NCBI GenBank assembly: GCA_900545745.1
Contig: URAD01000004.1
Span: forward strand, 23,862-87,861
Source: an uncultured Collinsella sp.
GTDB taxonomy: Bacteria; Actinomycetota; Coriobacteriia; Coriobacteriales; Coriobacteriaceae
DNA length: 64,000 nucleotides
Direction: 5' to 3'
Shown here piece after piece: positions 6,741-15,788 of this stretch. The position numbers were made by a program, and so were the translations under genes. How positions within the stretch are numbered: the stretch's first letter is position 1; every line of letters begins with the position of its first letter. The notes beneath the pieces are model-generated. The model saw only the letters and a program-made list of their open reading frames with translations. It did not search any database and had not been told where the DNA came from.

Positions 6741-9398
6741 TTAGGCGCCGAGCGCGGTCTTGGCGGCCGCGAGGGCATCGGCGATGCCGGCAGCATTCTT
6801 GCCGCCGGCCTGGGCCATGTTGGGACGGCCACCACCGCGACCGTCGACCAGACCCGCGATCTGCTTGATCACATTACCGGCGTGGAACCCGGCCTTCACG
6901 GCGTCATCGGAGCCGGCAGCGAGCAGGGCCGGAGTGCCCTTCTCAGTCACGCTGGCGACGACACAAGCGACAGGGCCGGCGACCTTCTGGTGCACGGTAT
7001 CCCATACGTTGCGCAGGTCGGCAGCCTCAAGGCCCTGGAGCTCAGCAACGACGAGCTTGTAGCCACCGAGCTCGACAGCACCCTCGATGGCGCTGGAAAT
7101 GGCGTCGGAGGAACCACCGGTCAGAGCCTTTTTGAGCTTGTTGGACGTCTCGCGCAGCTCGACCTGCAGGTTCTCCACACGGGCGGGAACCTCGTCGACG
7201 CGGCACTTGAGCGCAGCAGCGGCGGCGTCAACGAGTGCCAGGCGGTCGGCCATATAGTCGAGAGCACCCTTAGAGGTCACGGCCTCGATACGGCGGACGT
7301 TCGAGCCCGTAGAGGACTCGGAAATAATCTTGAACAGGCCGATCTCGGCGGTGTTGGCAGCGTGCGTGCCACCGCAGAGCTCGCGAGAGAACGGCTGGTC
7401 CTCGGCGCCCACGGAGACGACGCGGACGACATCGCCGTACTTCTCTCCAAACAGAGCAACAGCGCCGGCAGCCTTAGCCTCGTCGATGCCCATAACACGG
7501 GTCACGACCGGCTTGGAGGCGAAGATCTGCTGGTTGACCAAGTCCTCGACAGCCTTGAGCTGCTCGGAGGAAAGGGCCTCGAAGTGCGTAAAGTCAAAGC
7601 GCAGGTGCTCGGGCGTCACCAGCGAGCCGGCCTGGGAGACGTGCTCGCCCAGGACCTGCTTAAGGGCAGCGTCGAGCAGGTGCGTGGCGGTGTGGTTGCG
7701 GCGCAGGAAGCCACGGCGCTCGGCGTCGAGAGCGGCGGTCACAGCGGCACCGACAGTCAGCGTGCCATCGGCAACGTGCGCGACGTGGGCATACAGGCCG
7801 TTGTGGTTCTTGGTGTCGGCAACGGTCAGAACAACGCCCTCGGCGGAAAGCTTGCCGGCATCGCCCTGCTGACCACCCATCTCGGCATAGAACGGGGTGC
7901 GGTCGAGCACGACCTCGACATCCTCGCCCGCGGCTGCGGACTCGACGGACTCGCCGTTGCGCACGATGGCGACAACCTTGGCGCCCTCGATCACATCGTT
8001 GTCATAGCCGTCGAACTCGGTCGCTGCGACCTTGTCGGAAAGCTCGACCCACACGTCGTTGAAGCTACCCCAGGCGTCGCCCTTGGCGTTAGCGCGGGCG
8101 CGGGCCTTCTGGTCCTCCATGCAGGCAGTGAAGCCGTCCATGTCGACGTCGTGGCCAGCGGTGCCGGCGATCTCGACAGTCAGGTCAATGGGGAAACCAA
8201 AGGTGTCGTGCAGCTTAAAGGCGACATCGCCCGGAAGCACAGCGCCCTCGGCAAGCGCTGCCAGGGCCTCGTCCAGGTACACGCGGCCGTTGTCGAGCGT
8301 CGTGGAGAAGCGCTCCTCCTCGGAGGCGACGATACCCTTGACGAGCGCGACGTTCTTGAGCAACTCGGGATAGGCCTCGCCCATTTGAGCGTTGACCTCG
8401 TCGATGAACTTGGTCAGGAAGGCGCCCTCGATGCCCAGCAGGCGACCGTGGAACACGGCACGGCGGAGCAGACGGCGAAGGACGTACTCGCGACCCTCGT
8501 TGCCGGGAAGGATGCCGTCCGAGATCATAAAGTCGACAGCACGGGAGTGGTCGGCGATGATGCGCAGGGAGCGGCTGGCGCCGGAGTAATCGTCGGCGTC
8601 ATAGGTCTTACCGCTGATCTCCTCACCGAGCTTGATGAGGTGCTGCATCAGATCGCCGTCGTAGTTAGCAGTCTTGTGCTGCATGATAGCGGCCATGCGC
8701 TCCAGGCCCATGCCCGTATCGAGGTTGCGGTGCGGCAGCTCCGGCATGGAGCCGTCCTCCTGGCGGTCGTACTGGGTAAACACGAGGTTCCAGAACTCAA
8801 GGAAGCGGTCGCAGTCGCAGCCAGGCTTGCAGTCGGGGCTGCCGCAGCCGACCTCCTCGCCCATGTCAAAGTAGATCTCGGAGCACGGACCGCAGGGACC
8901 GGTGGGGCCAGCGGCCCAGAAGTTGTCGTCCTCTCCCAGGCGGGAGATGTGGTCCTCGGCAACGCCCAGAGAACGCCACACGTCGTGGGTCTCGTCGTCC
9001 TCGGTAAAGACGGTAAAGTACAGGCGGTCGAGCGGCAGCTTAAACTCCTTGGTGATGAGCTCAAAGGCCCAAGCGCAAGCCAGCTCCTTGGAGACGCCGC
9101 CAAAAGAGAAATCGCCAAGCATCTCGAAGAACGACAGGTGACGGCCGTCCTCGCCGATGCAATCGATGTCATTGGTGCGGACGCACTTCTGGCAGGAGAT
9201 CGCGCCGATCTCCTTCATGGTCTTCTTGCCCTGGTAGTACTCCTTAAACTGGTTCATGCCGGCGTTGGCAAGCAGCAGAGAAGGATCGTCGGGGACGAGG
9301 GACGAAGAAGGATAGAGCTTAAGACCGCGCTCCTCAAAGAAGTTGAGAAACTTAGAGCGAATCTCGGCCGTAGTCATTGACGGGTAGTCAGCACTCAT
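6741..9398 (-). CDS. alaS: Alanine-tRNA ligase
   Basis: Charges tRNA-Ala and edits Ser/Gly-tRNA-Ala. At 885 residues it has all domains: the class II aminoacylation core (FFEERGLKLYPSSSLVPDD, NAGMNQFKEYYQGK), the tRNA recognition region with GNEGREYVLRRLLRRA, the editing domain with the zinc ligands NHTATHLL and CGGTH, and the C-terminal C-Ala domain ending in GGRPNMAQAGGKNAAGIADAL. An extra CGSPDCKPGCDCDRF segment in the catalytic domain is the Cys-rich insert seen in many AlaS. The ORF is open 30 codons upstream. MSADYPSMTT was chosen because GAGGAG lies at suitable distance. Confidence 0.96.
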   Translation of the reverse strand: MSADYPSMTTAEIRSKFLNFFEERGLKLYPSSSLVPDDPSLLLANAGMNQFKEYYQGKKTMKEIGAISCQKCVRTNDIDCIGEDGRHLSFFEMLGDFSFGGVSKELACAWAFELITKEFKLPLDRLYFTVFTEDDETHDVWRSLGVAEDHISRLGEDDNFWAAGPTGPCGPCSEIYFDMGEEVGCGSPDCKPGCDCDRFLEFWNLVFTQYDRQEDGSMPELPHRNLDTGMGLERMAAIMQHKTANYDGDLMQHLIKLGEEISGKTYDADDYSGASRSLRIIADHSRAVDFMISDGILPGNEGREYVLRRLLRRAVFHGRLLGIEGAFLTKFIDEVNAQMGEAYPELLKNVALVKGIVASEEERFSTTLDNGRVYLDEALAALAEGAVLPGDVAFKLHDTFGFPIDLTVEIAGTAGHDVDMDGFTACMEDQKARARANAKGDAWGSFNDVWVELSDKVAATEFDGYDNDVIEGAKVVAIVRNGESVESAAAGEDVEVVLDRTPFYAEMGGQQGDAGKLSAEGVVLTVADTKNHNGLYAHVAHVADGTLTVGAAVTAALDAERRGFLRRNHTATHLLDAALKQVLGEHVSQAGSLVTPEHLRFDFTHFEALSSEQLKAVEDLVNQQIFASKPVVTRVMGIDEAKAAGAVALFGEKYGDVVRVVSVGAEDQPFSRELCGGTHAANTAEIGLFKIISESSTGSNVRRIEAVTSKGALDYMADRLALVDAAAAALKCRVDEVPARVENLQVELRETSNKLKKALTGGSSDAISSAIEGAVELGGYKLVVAELQGLEAADLRNVWDTVHQKVAGPVACVVASVTEKGTPALLAAGSDDAVKAGFHAGNVIKQIAGLVDGRGGGRPNMAQAGGKNAAGIADALAAAKTALGA

Positions 9399-9470
9399 AG
9401 AGGGAATCTCCTCGGTTTCACATCGAAACAGTTCAAACGTAACGATATTACCATCCAACCGCCCCCGTGC

Positions 9471-9500
9471 AAAAAAGAGGGTCGCCAAACAGCGACCCTC
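9471..9500 (-). terminator. Intrinsic terminator, minus strand
   Basis: A 9-bp stem (9477-9485 with 9492-9500) with a 6-nt loop is followed on the minus strand by six T (9471-9476). It sits about 70 bp upstream of alaS. It would stop minus-strand transcription arriving from the AI-2E gene, which otherwise runs antisense through the small plus-strand gene at 9593. Confidence 0.75.
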
Positions 9501-9592
9501 CAGCGAAAGTGCACGTTATTTAGTACTGCGCGATCCTTTGAAAAAGGACTGCTGTATAATTGCATATAAGATTCACCCGGAAGGAACGATAG

Positions 9593-9832
9593 ATGAAAAG
9601 TAAACGATTTGTCCTGAATGCACTTCTGGTTGTAGCACTTTTAGCGCTCTTAGCCTTCTCATGCTGGTACGCAAACCAACCATCATTTGGATACGTATTG
9701 TATACAGTAATGTCCGGCGATAAGGCTTATTACACTCTACACGCAATTGACGTTCTCTTTTTCTATGTAGCCGGCCCCCTATCAATCGCTTTGGTCGCGT
9801 TTCTTGTCATTTACAACTTCAAGAAACGTTAA
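9593..9832 (+). CDS. Small AT-rich membrane protein, unknown function
   Basis: A 79-residue protein I do not recognise. It has two hydrophobic segments: residues about 7-24 (VLNALLVVALLALLAFSC) and about 49-74 (IDVLFFYVAGPLSIALVAFLVI), with a short polar loop between and a KKR tail, giving a hairpin topology with both ends probably inside. An AAGGAA ribosome binding site lies 6 nt before ATG, and a TATAAT at 9555-9560 could be its -10; no clear -35 is visible. It is plus-strand, clearly more AT-rich than its neighbours, and wedged between minus-strand operons, which suggests recent acquisition. The stop lies 6 bp from the end of the convergent AI-2E gene. Confidence 0.65.
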   Translation: MKSKRFVLNALLVVALLALLAFSCWYANQPSFGYVLYTVMSGDKAYYTLHAIDVLFFYVAGPLSIALVAFLVIYNFKKR

Positions 9833-9838
9833 TAGAAC

Positions 9839-11251
9839 CTATTTAGAATCCGAATCGTCCATGGAGCCGTCGATGCCGGTTTTGGTGTCGTCGTTCATAT
9901 TGAAATCGTCGTCTTTGGCGAAGGGATTCTTGAAAAAGCCCGTAGCATCGGGCTGAAGGCCCGAGAGCTTCATCCAGGGATTATCGAGCTCGGGTTTGGG
10001 CATGGCCTGGGCCTCGGGCGCAGTCTCGTTACCGATGAGCTCGGACTCGTAAATGAAGGTGTCGTCGCCGAGCGCGTCGTAGGCGGCGACCGGGTTGCCA
10101 TCGGCATCGCGGTACGGTGTGCCCTTAAACACGGCGCCGTCATAGGCCACAAGCTGGCGGCCGGTCTCATTCTCGAAGTAGTACACGAAGATGCCCTTGA
10201 GGGCCGCGCACAGCGGGATGGCAATAATCATGCCGATAGGGCCCATGAGTGCCGAGCCAATAACGAGCGCCGTGAGGCTCATGATGGGATGCACCTGCAC
10301 CGAGCTCTGCATGACCTTAGGAGAAATCACGTTGTCGGTGACGTTTTGCGCGACCATCGTCACGATGAGCGTCCATAACGCCAACATGGGGCTGAACATG
10401 AAACCGAGCACCGTGGCGATTGCTGCGCTCACCCAAGGACCGACGACCGGAACCAAATGCATGATGCCGGTAAAGATAGCCATGAGCGCCGCATACGGAT
10501 GGCCGATGATCATAAAACCAATAAAGGCGAGGAAACCACCGCAGATGGACGTCACGACCATACCGCGCATGTAGCCGCCGACAGAGCGAGAAAGGATGGC
10601 GACCATAAAGCGGTACGAGGTCTCCTTCTCCTGACCGATGATGGTGCAAATCTCGTGGTGCATGCGAGGGTAGTCGCAGGCCATCCAGTACGCAAGCACC
10701 AGACCAAGGAAGATAACGAACAACTGCGAAGCCGTATTGGTGATGAGCGGGAACACACCGCGGCCAAGCTCGGCAGCGATCTGAGACACATACTTCGATG
10801 CCACGGCAACCAGCGACGAAAGATTATCGTCCAAATACTCCTTGAGCGGCGTGTTGTTGAGCGTCTTGGCATGCGAGATCATCTCGTTGAGATCGCCACC
10901 CGCAACACGAAGCTGCTCGGGCAGGCGGCTCAGGACTTCCATGATCTGACCAAAGAGAATCGGCGACAAGATGCAAACGACACCGACGAGCACGGCAACA
11001 ACAACAATTAGCGCAATAAGCGAACCGATGCCGCGATTCACGCCATGGTGCTCGAGCCAGTTGGTGATCGGGGACATCACAAAAGCAATGATGGAGCCAA
11101 CGGCAAGAAACTCAATAACCGGTGCCAGGATGCCCATAAGGTTAAAGATGACAGCAGCAATAACAATGCAGCCGACAACAGCCCAAATGCGCAGCGTCAG
11201 AACGCGGGTGTCGCGCAGCACGCGATCGGTTTGTTGGGGGTGCTCACTCAT
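9839..11251 (-). CDS. AI-2E family transporter (PerM/YdbI type)
   Basis: A 470-residue polytopic membrane protein of the AI-2E transporter family. Named for TqsA, members export small molecules or ions, and the substrate here is unknown. It starts with RVLTLRIWAVVGCIVIAAVIFNL, has paired N-terminal membrane segments, a central extramembrane region around SRLPEQLRVAGGDLNEMISHAK, and the C-terminal bundle with GIMHLVPVVGPWVSA and QNVTDNVISPKVMQSSVQVHP, where the P..GP.....P signature is usual. A long acidic cytoplasmic tail (about 380-470) is an extension. The start overlaps the SigB-type gene's stop by ATGA, so it belongs to the sigma operon. Confidence 0.85.
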   Translation of the reverse strand: MSEHPQQTDRVLRDTRVLTLRIWAVVGCIVIAAVIFNLMGILAPVIEFLAVGSIIAFVMSPITNWLEHHGVNRGIGSLIALIVVVAVLVGVVCILSPILFGQIMEVLSRLPEQLRVAGGDLNEMISHAKTLNNTPLKEYLDDNLSSLVAVASKYVSQIAAELGRGVFPLITNTASQLFVIFLGLVLAYWMACDYPRMHHEICTIIGQEKETSYRFMVAILSRSVGGYMRGMVVTSICGGFLAFIGFMIIGHPYAALMAIFTGIMHLVPVVGPWVSAAIATVLGFMFSPMLALWTLIVTMVAQNVTDNVISPKVMQSSVQVHPIMSLTALVIGSALMGPIGMIIAIPLCAALKGIFVYYFENETGRQLVAYDGAVFKGTPYRDADGNPVAAYDALGDDTFIYESELIGNETAPEAQAMPKPELDNPWMKLSGLQPDATGFFKNPFAKDDDFNMNDDTKTGIDGSMDDSDSK

Positions 11252-12039
11252 GAACGAATCATCACTCCGTCGGGGTCGATCTTGTCCTGAATCTTCTTAA
11301 GCGTGCGGCGCAGCAGACGCGAGACCTGCACCTGCGAGATGCCCAGCTTCTTGGCAATCTCGATCTGGGTCATGCCCTTCACAAAGCGCAGCTCGATCAC
11401 CTCGCGCTCGCGCGGCGAGAAATCGCGGATGGCTTCCTCGATCACCAGGCGGTCATCGGTAAAGTCGAGCTCGTTGTCATCGTCGGCGTAACGGTCGAGA
11501 ATCGAGGGCGCATCGTCGGAATCGGACGCACCAGGAGCCTCGATGGGCACCGAGGTATAGGCCGAAGACGATTCCATAGCCTCGAGGACCTCATCGACAG
11601 TCACATCTAGATACTCAGCGATCTCCTCAACCTTGGGCGAACGCTGCAGCTCGTTGGTAAGTTTGTCAGTAGCCTGGTTGACCTTGGCCGAGAGTTCCTG
11701 CAGACGACGCGGTACGCGCACGCTCCAGCCCTTGTCGCGGAAATGGCGTTTGATCTCGCCCAGGATAGTGGGTGTCGCAAACGTCGTGAACTCGAGTCCG
11801 CGCTCGGGGTCAAAGCGGTCGATAGCCTTGAGCAAACCCAGATAGCCGACCTGCATGAGGTCGTCGAGCGGCTCGCCGCGATTCTTAAATTTGTTGGCAA
11901 GAAACCTTACCAGGTTCATATGGGACATGACGAGCTGTTCGCGGGCGTCCGGATCACCGGTCTCCTTGTAGCGACGAAACAGCTCGCGGGTTTTCTCCTT
12001 GTCCCAAGCGGTCTTGCCGCTCCGGGAACGTTCGGTCAT
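11248..12039 (-). CDS. SigB/SigF-type RNA polymerase sigma factor
   Basis: A 263-residue group 3 sigma-70 factor, close in pattern to SigB/SigF of Gram-positives. Region 2 reads LVRFLANKFKNRGEPLDDLMQVGYLGLLKAIDRF, then FTTFATPTILGEIKRHFRD, which recognises the -10. Region 3 has VPRRLQELSAKVNQA. Region 4 has DFSPREREVIELRFVKGMTQIEIAKKLGISQVQVSRLLRRTLKKI. These factors usually run general stress or envelope responses. It directly follows an RsbW-like gene (1 bp gap) and overlaps the AI-2E gene. No RsbV-like anti-anti-sigma gene is visible nearby. Confidence 0.92.
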   Translation of the reverse strand: MTERSRSGKTAWDKEKTRELFRRYKETGDPDAREQLVMSHMNLVRFLANKFKNRGEPLDDLMQVGYLGLLKAIDRFDPERGLEFTTFATPTILGEIKRHFRDKGWSVRVPRRLQELSAKVNQATDKLTNELQRSPKVEEIAEYLDVTVDEVLEAMESSSAYTSVPIEAPGASDSDDAPSILDRYADDDNELDFTDDRLVIEEAIRDFSPREREVIELRFVKGMTQIEIAKKLGISQVQVSRLLRRTLKKIQDKIDPDGVMIRS

Positions 12040-12040
12040 A

Positions 12041-12418
12041 TTAAATATCCGCCTTGAGGTCGAGGGAAAGCGTCAGGGGCGCCGCAGTCTTTTCGTAGGA
12101 GTCGCACACGCTCGCCAAAATAAGCTCGGCATAAACAGCAGCCTGGTCATCCTCATCGACAGTCGCCTGATCGCCAAAGGTAAAGGTCATGCCCACATGC
12201 GATTCGTCGACATCGAATTTAATCGAGATATCGTCGGAATCAACGGCCGTGCAGCCAAAGATGAAGGCTTCCTCGGCAGCCATACGGATGTCCTCGATTC
12301 GATCGACGGACATAGAGCACAGGGCGCCGACGTTGGCGGCCGTCATGCGCACCAAGCGCGCGAGACGCGGGTCACCGGCAACGGTCAGCGTAATGGGGCA
12401 GGTTGCTTCGCTACTCAT
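12041..12418 (-). CDS. RsbW-like anti-sigma factor with degenerate ATP-binding boxes
   Basis: A 125-residue protein aligning with RsbW/SpoIIAB-type regulators: ITLTVAGDPRLARLVRMTAANVG, then IEDIRMAAEEAFIFGCTAV (41-59), the position of the kinase N-box. The E of the box is kept, but the Asn that binds magnesium-ATP is replaced by F/G. The G1 position is FGDQATV rather than D.G.G, and no G2 glycine-rich box follows. It probably binds the adjacent sigma factor without being a kinase; that is inference. Start MSSEATC overlaps the previous gene's stop by 8 bp. Confidence 0.65.
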   Translation of the reverse strand: MSSEATCPITLTVAGDPRLARLVRMTAANVGALCSMSVDRIEDIRMAAEEAFIFGCTAVDSDDISIKFDVDESHVGMTFTFGDQATVDEDDQAAVYAELILASVCDSYEKTAAPLTLSLDLKADI

Positions 12419-13004
12419 CGCAGGACTCCTCGGAGGTCTCGGCGGGCGTATAGGTGTAATACTGAGCAGGCTTGGCTGCGGACTTATGAGCCGCATCCGC
12501 ACCATCGGCGGCCTCGTCCTCAGCCTCACCAATCAGAACGCGCTCGGTAGGCTGCTCGGCCTCGGCGGCGGCAGCGGCGAGCTTGCGATCGGCGTCGGCT
12601 GCAGGAGCCTTCACCTTATTGAAGAGCTTCTGCACGGCACCAGCCGCAGAGTCGGTCACGCTCGATACGGCATTGCTTGCCTCGGCCACGCTGCCCGTAA
12701 CCTCGGAGATGTCGCGAACCACGGCTTCGACCTCTACAAGATTGGAAGTCAAGGCGTCAACCGCGGTCTTGCTCGACTTGAGGAGCGGCTCAACCTGTGC
12801 CAGCGCGGGGGTGAGCTCATCGACAGCGCCATCGAGCTTTGCCACCACGGGCTGCGCCTCGGCGAGCGTGTTGTTAAGGTCGCTCACCGTCTTATCGAGT
12901 GATTCAACGACAGTGCGGGTCTTGCGCAGTGTGAGCGCGAGCTCGATAACAGCCCACACGCCGGCAACGGCGAGCAGCAGCAGGGCGATTTGAATGGGAC
13001 TCAT
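12411..13004 (-). CDS. DUF948-like membrane-anchored coiled-coil protein
   Basis: A 197-residue protein with one N-terminal membrane helix (about 4-25, IQIALLLLAVAGVWAVIELAL) followed by heptad-like coiled coil through about residue 125. The repeated V..L..A / L..V..L pattern resembles DUF948 (YtxG-like general stress proteins of Bacillus). The tail (about 135-197) is Ala/Glu-rich and disordered. A GGGAGG binding site precedes ATG. Because it heads the anti-sigma and sigma genes and overlaps the former, it is a candidate input or membrane tether for the stress regulon; no enzymatic motif is visible. Confidence 0.6.
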   Translation of the reverse strand: MSPIQIALLLLAVAGVWAVIELALTLRKTRTVVESLDKTVSDLNNTLAEAQPVVAKLDGAVDELTPALAQVEPLLKSSKTAVDALTSNLVEVEAVVRDISEVTGSVAEASNAVSSVTDSAAGAVQKLFNKVKAPAADADRKLAAAAAEAEQPTERVLIGEAEDEAADGADAAHKSAAKPAQYYTYTPAETSEESCDE

Positions 13005-13099
13005 ACAAGCCTCCCGAAGGAATCGAAATACAGACGCTGTTCATGGTACCCCAAAGAACGGGAAAGATACCCAAAGGGAATGTGCGAGGTGCCAATGAC

Positions 13100-14449
13100 C
13101 TACTTGGGCGCGTTACCGCTGCGGTCGCGTTCGCTTTGCTCCACGCGCCACTCTTCCCAGCCGCGGCCGGCAGGCTGCCAGAACGCGCCGCGCTCCAGTC
13201 CCTCGGGCAAATACCGCTGGTCGACCCAGCCTTCGGGATAATCATGCGGGTATTTATACACACCGTATTCGTCGCTACCCGGTCGATGACGATCACGAAG
13301 ATAGCTTGGAACCTCGCGGAGCCCACTTGAATGAATATCGGCCAACGCCGCATCGATCGAAGCCTCGCACGCGTTAGATTTAGGCGCCAGGCAAACATAG
13401 AGTGCAGCCTGAGCCAGGTTAATGCGGCATTCGGGATAGCCAATGACCTCGGCAGATTTAAATGCGGCATGTGCCACCAAAAGCGCCTGCGGATCGGCGT
13501 TTCCGACGTCCTCGGAAGCGTGGATCATGATGCGGCGAGCAATAAACTTAGGATCCTCTCCTGCATCGATCATGCGCGCGAGCCAATAAATGGTGGCATC
13601 GGGGTCGCTCCCGCGCATAGACTTAATAAACGCACTGATAATGTCGTAGTGCATGTCGCCGTTTTTGTCATACGAAAAACCACGACGAGGGTTGGCAATC
13701 TTAACGTCATCCACGGTGATGGGATAGCGCTCCCCCGCCGCCGGCGCTGGCGTTCCCTCGGTATCTGGACGCGTTACGGCAATCTCGCTTGCAAGCTCGA
13801 GCGTCGTGAGCGCCGAGCGAGCATCACCCGCGGCCAGCGTGCAGATGGTCTTAACCGTATCCTCATCGGCCGAGAACTTGCCGTTCAGACCCTGCGGCAC
13901 CTCGAGTGCACGCTCAATCAGCGTGGCAATATCCTCGTCCTTCAAGTGCTCAAGCTCCACCACGCGACCACGCGAGAGCAACGCCGAGTTGACCTCAAAG
14001 TACGGATTCTCCGTCGTGGCGCCAATCATAATGACTGTACGGTTTTCAACCGCATGCAAAAGCGCATCCTGCTGCGACTTCGAAAAACGGTGAATCTCGT
14101 CGATGAACAAGATGGTACGGCGGTCATACGTATTCAGGCGCGTCTTGGCCTCGTCGATCACGCGACGCAGGTCCTTCACGGTACCCGTGACGGCGCTGAC
14201 CTCGACAAACTCGCTCTTGGTATGGTTAGCGATAATGTGAGCCAGCGTCGTCTTGCCCGTACCGGCCGGGCCGTACAGAATCACGCTCGATAGCACATCA
14301 TGCTCGATCGCCGCACGCAACCATGAACCCTTGCCCACGGCCTTTTGCTGACCAACGTACTCGTCGAGCGAATTGGGGCGCATGCGCACCGCGAGCGGCG
14401 CGTTTTTAAAGGAACGCTCGCGCGTCGAGGCAGTAAAAAGGTCGTCCAT
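13100..14449 (-). CDS. rarA: Replication-associated recombination protein RarA
   Basis: A clamp-loader-like AAA+ ATPase acting at stalled forks. About 449 residues. Walker A is GPAGTGKTTLAH, Walker B FIDEIHRF, sensor 1 GATTENP, and the arginine-finger region is PYFEVNSALLSRGRV. The C-terminal MgsA tetramerisation part ends in YKYPHDYPEGWVDQRYLPEGL and contains HIRRAMIHASEDVGNADPQAL-like residues, which are diagnostic. Two in-frame ATG codons precede MDDLFTAST; the latter gives the usual length and has GGGATGG just upstream, though weak. It is separated from the sigma cluster by 95 bp. Confidence 0.92.
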   Translation of the reverse strand: MDDLFTASTRERSFKNAPLAVRMRPNSLDEYVGQQKAVGKGSWLRAAIEHDVLSSVILYGPAGTGKTTLAHIIANHTKSEFVEVSAVTGTVKDLRRVIDEAKTRLNTYDRRTILFIDEIHRFSKSQQDALLHAVENRTVIMIGATTENPYFEVNSALLSRGRVVELEHLKDEDIATLIERALEVPQGLNGKFSADEDTVKTICTLAAGDARSALTTLELASEIAVTRPDTEGTPAPAAGERYPITVDDVKIANPRRGFSYDKNGDMHYDIISAFIKSMRGSDPDATIYWLARMIDAGEDPKFIARRIMIHASEDVGNADPQALLVAHAAFKSAEVIGYPECRINLAQAALYVCLAPKSNACEASIDAALADIHSSGLREVPSYLRDRHRPGSDEYGVYKYPHDYPEGWVDQRYLPEGLERGAFWQPAGRGWEEWRVEQSERDRSGNAPK

Positions 14450-14509
14450 AGCCATCCCATGCATCAATCAAAAGCTTTGTCCGTCAACAGTATACCGAAA
14501 TGATACGAA

Positions 14510-15757
14510 CTACCGTTCGTTAATGTAGGTACGATGCGGAAACTCCAGACCAGGGAATAGCTTGCTCGTCAGCTCGCAGAAATAGCCGTCCGTCATGCTC
14601 GCGATGTAATCCACCACCGCTTGATCCTTATCGTCCTGCCAGGCATAGGTGCGATCGTAGTAGGAAAGCTGCTGCTCAATGCGAGAAATGTGGTGCTTAA
14701 AGATATACGAGGACTCGTCGCCTTCGTTTATATCCTGCAGGCAACGGTCGTAGAGCTTTTCGAACGCCTCGCGAAGCTCCGCCTCGGAATCGCCTTCGAT
14801 ACCGCCCTTGCTGTAGATCTTTACGTAGTTCTCGCGCTTGGCTCGGCGGATCTCCTCAAACAGGTCCTCGCTCATCTCGATACGCGGCTTGCCATAGCTG
14901 TGCTCAACGATATCAATGGAGGCATGCGTAAGTATCCAGCTGTTGTATGCCCCACCCAGGCCATCGTCAAAAGCATCGGGCGACAGCAGGCCCGCCGCAA
15001 TAGCGTCTTGGCGATCGCGCCCAACGTAGGCAAGGATATCCGAGATGCGAACCACGCAGCCCTCGAGCGTCATGGGGCGCAGGTGCTCTATTGCGCTATA
15101 ACCCGTGGCGATACAGTCCTCAACCGTCTGATCGAACTGACCAAAGGATGCCATGTGTGACAGCTCAAATACGCGCTGCTCATATTCGCCGTTATGGCAC
15201 AGCACGCCATCGAGCGTCTGGAGCGACACGTTGCGGCCGTACAAGGCATCGAGCACGCGGACCGACTGCACGTTATGGAAAAAGTAGCGACCCGTGCGCT
15301 CGTGATAGATATCGTTGAGAAAGCGCTCACCGGCGTGGCCAAAGGGCGTGTGTCCCAAGTCATGGCCCAGGCCAATCGCCTCGATCAGATCGCAGTTGAG
15401 CCCCAGGGCGCGACCGATATCGCGCGCAATGCGCGAGACAAGCTGCACGTGCAATCCGCGCCGCGACAGATCATCATTACTACGGAAGCTAAAGACCTGC
15501 GTTTTGCCTGCATAACGCGTGTACGCCGAAAGATGAAGAATCTTTTCGGTATCGCGCATAAACGCTGGACGCATAAGCGTGCCTTTGTCGGCTGCGCGAT
15601 CAATACGACGAATGACCTGGTCGTCGTTGCAACGATACGGGTTGACGGCACCCGAAGCACGATCGGCGGAAATGCGCTCGACGAGTTCGGGCGACAACGC
15701 CGCGGGAATGCGGTCCATGCGCGCCTTAATGACGGCCGTTTCTTGATTAATTGCCAT
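14510..15757 (-). CDS. Deoxyguanosinetriphosphate triphosphohydrolase-like HD protein
   Basis: A 415-residue HD-domain protein of the dGTPase family, which hydrolyses dNTPs to nucleoside and triphosphate. The metal site is visible in HDLGHTPFGHAGE and in the preceding GLGHDLG; SRIARDIGRALGLNCDLIEAIGL and the N-terminal ...DTEKILHLSAYTRYAGKTQVF are family features. The start MAINQETAV was chosen because AAGGAG lies 6 nt upstream. Its downstream neighbour on the minus strand is a short RarA gap; upstream is the A24 peptidase. Whether it acts on dGTP specifically is unknown. Confidence 0.88.
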   Translation of the reverse strand: MAINQETAVIKARMDRIPAALSPELVERISADRASGAVNPYRCNDDQVIRRIDRAADKGTLMRPAFMRDTEKILHLSAYTRYAGKTQVFSFRSNDDLSRRGLHVQLVSRIARDIGRALGLNCDLIEAIGLGHDLGHTPFGHAGERFLNDIYHERTGRYFFHNVQSVRVLDALYGRNVSLQTLDGVLCHNGEYEQRVFELSHMASFGQFDQTVEDCIATGYSAIEHLRPMTLEGCVVRISDILAYVGRDRQDAIAAGLLSPDAFDDGLGGAYNSWILTHASIDIVEHSYGKPRIEMSEDLFEEIRRAKRENYVKIYSKGGIEGDSEAELREAFEKLYDRCLQDINEGDESSYIFKHHISRIEQQLSYYDRTYAWQDDKDQAVVDYIASMTDGYFCELTSKLFPGLEFPHRTYINER

Positions 15758-15788
15758 GGCATGCTCCTTAAGAAGGATGCGCAATCGG

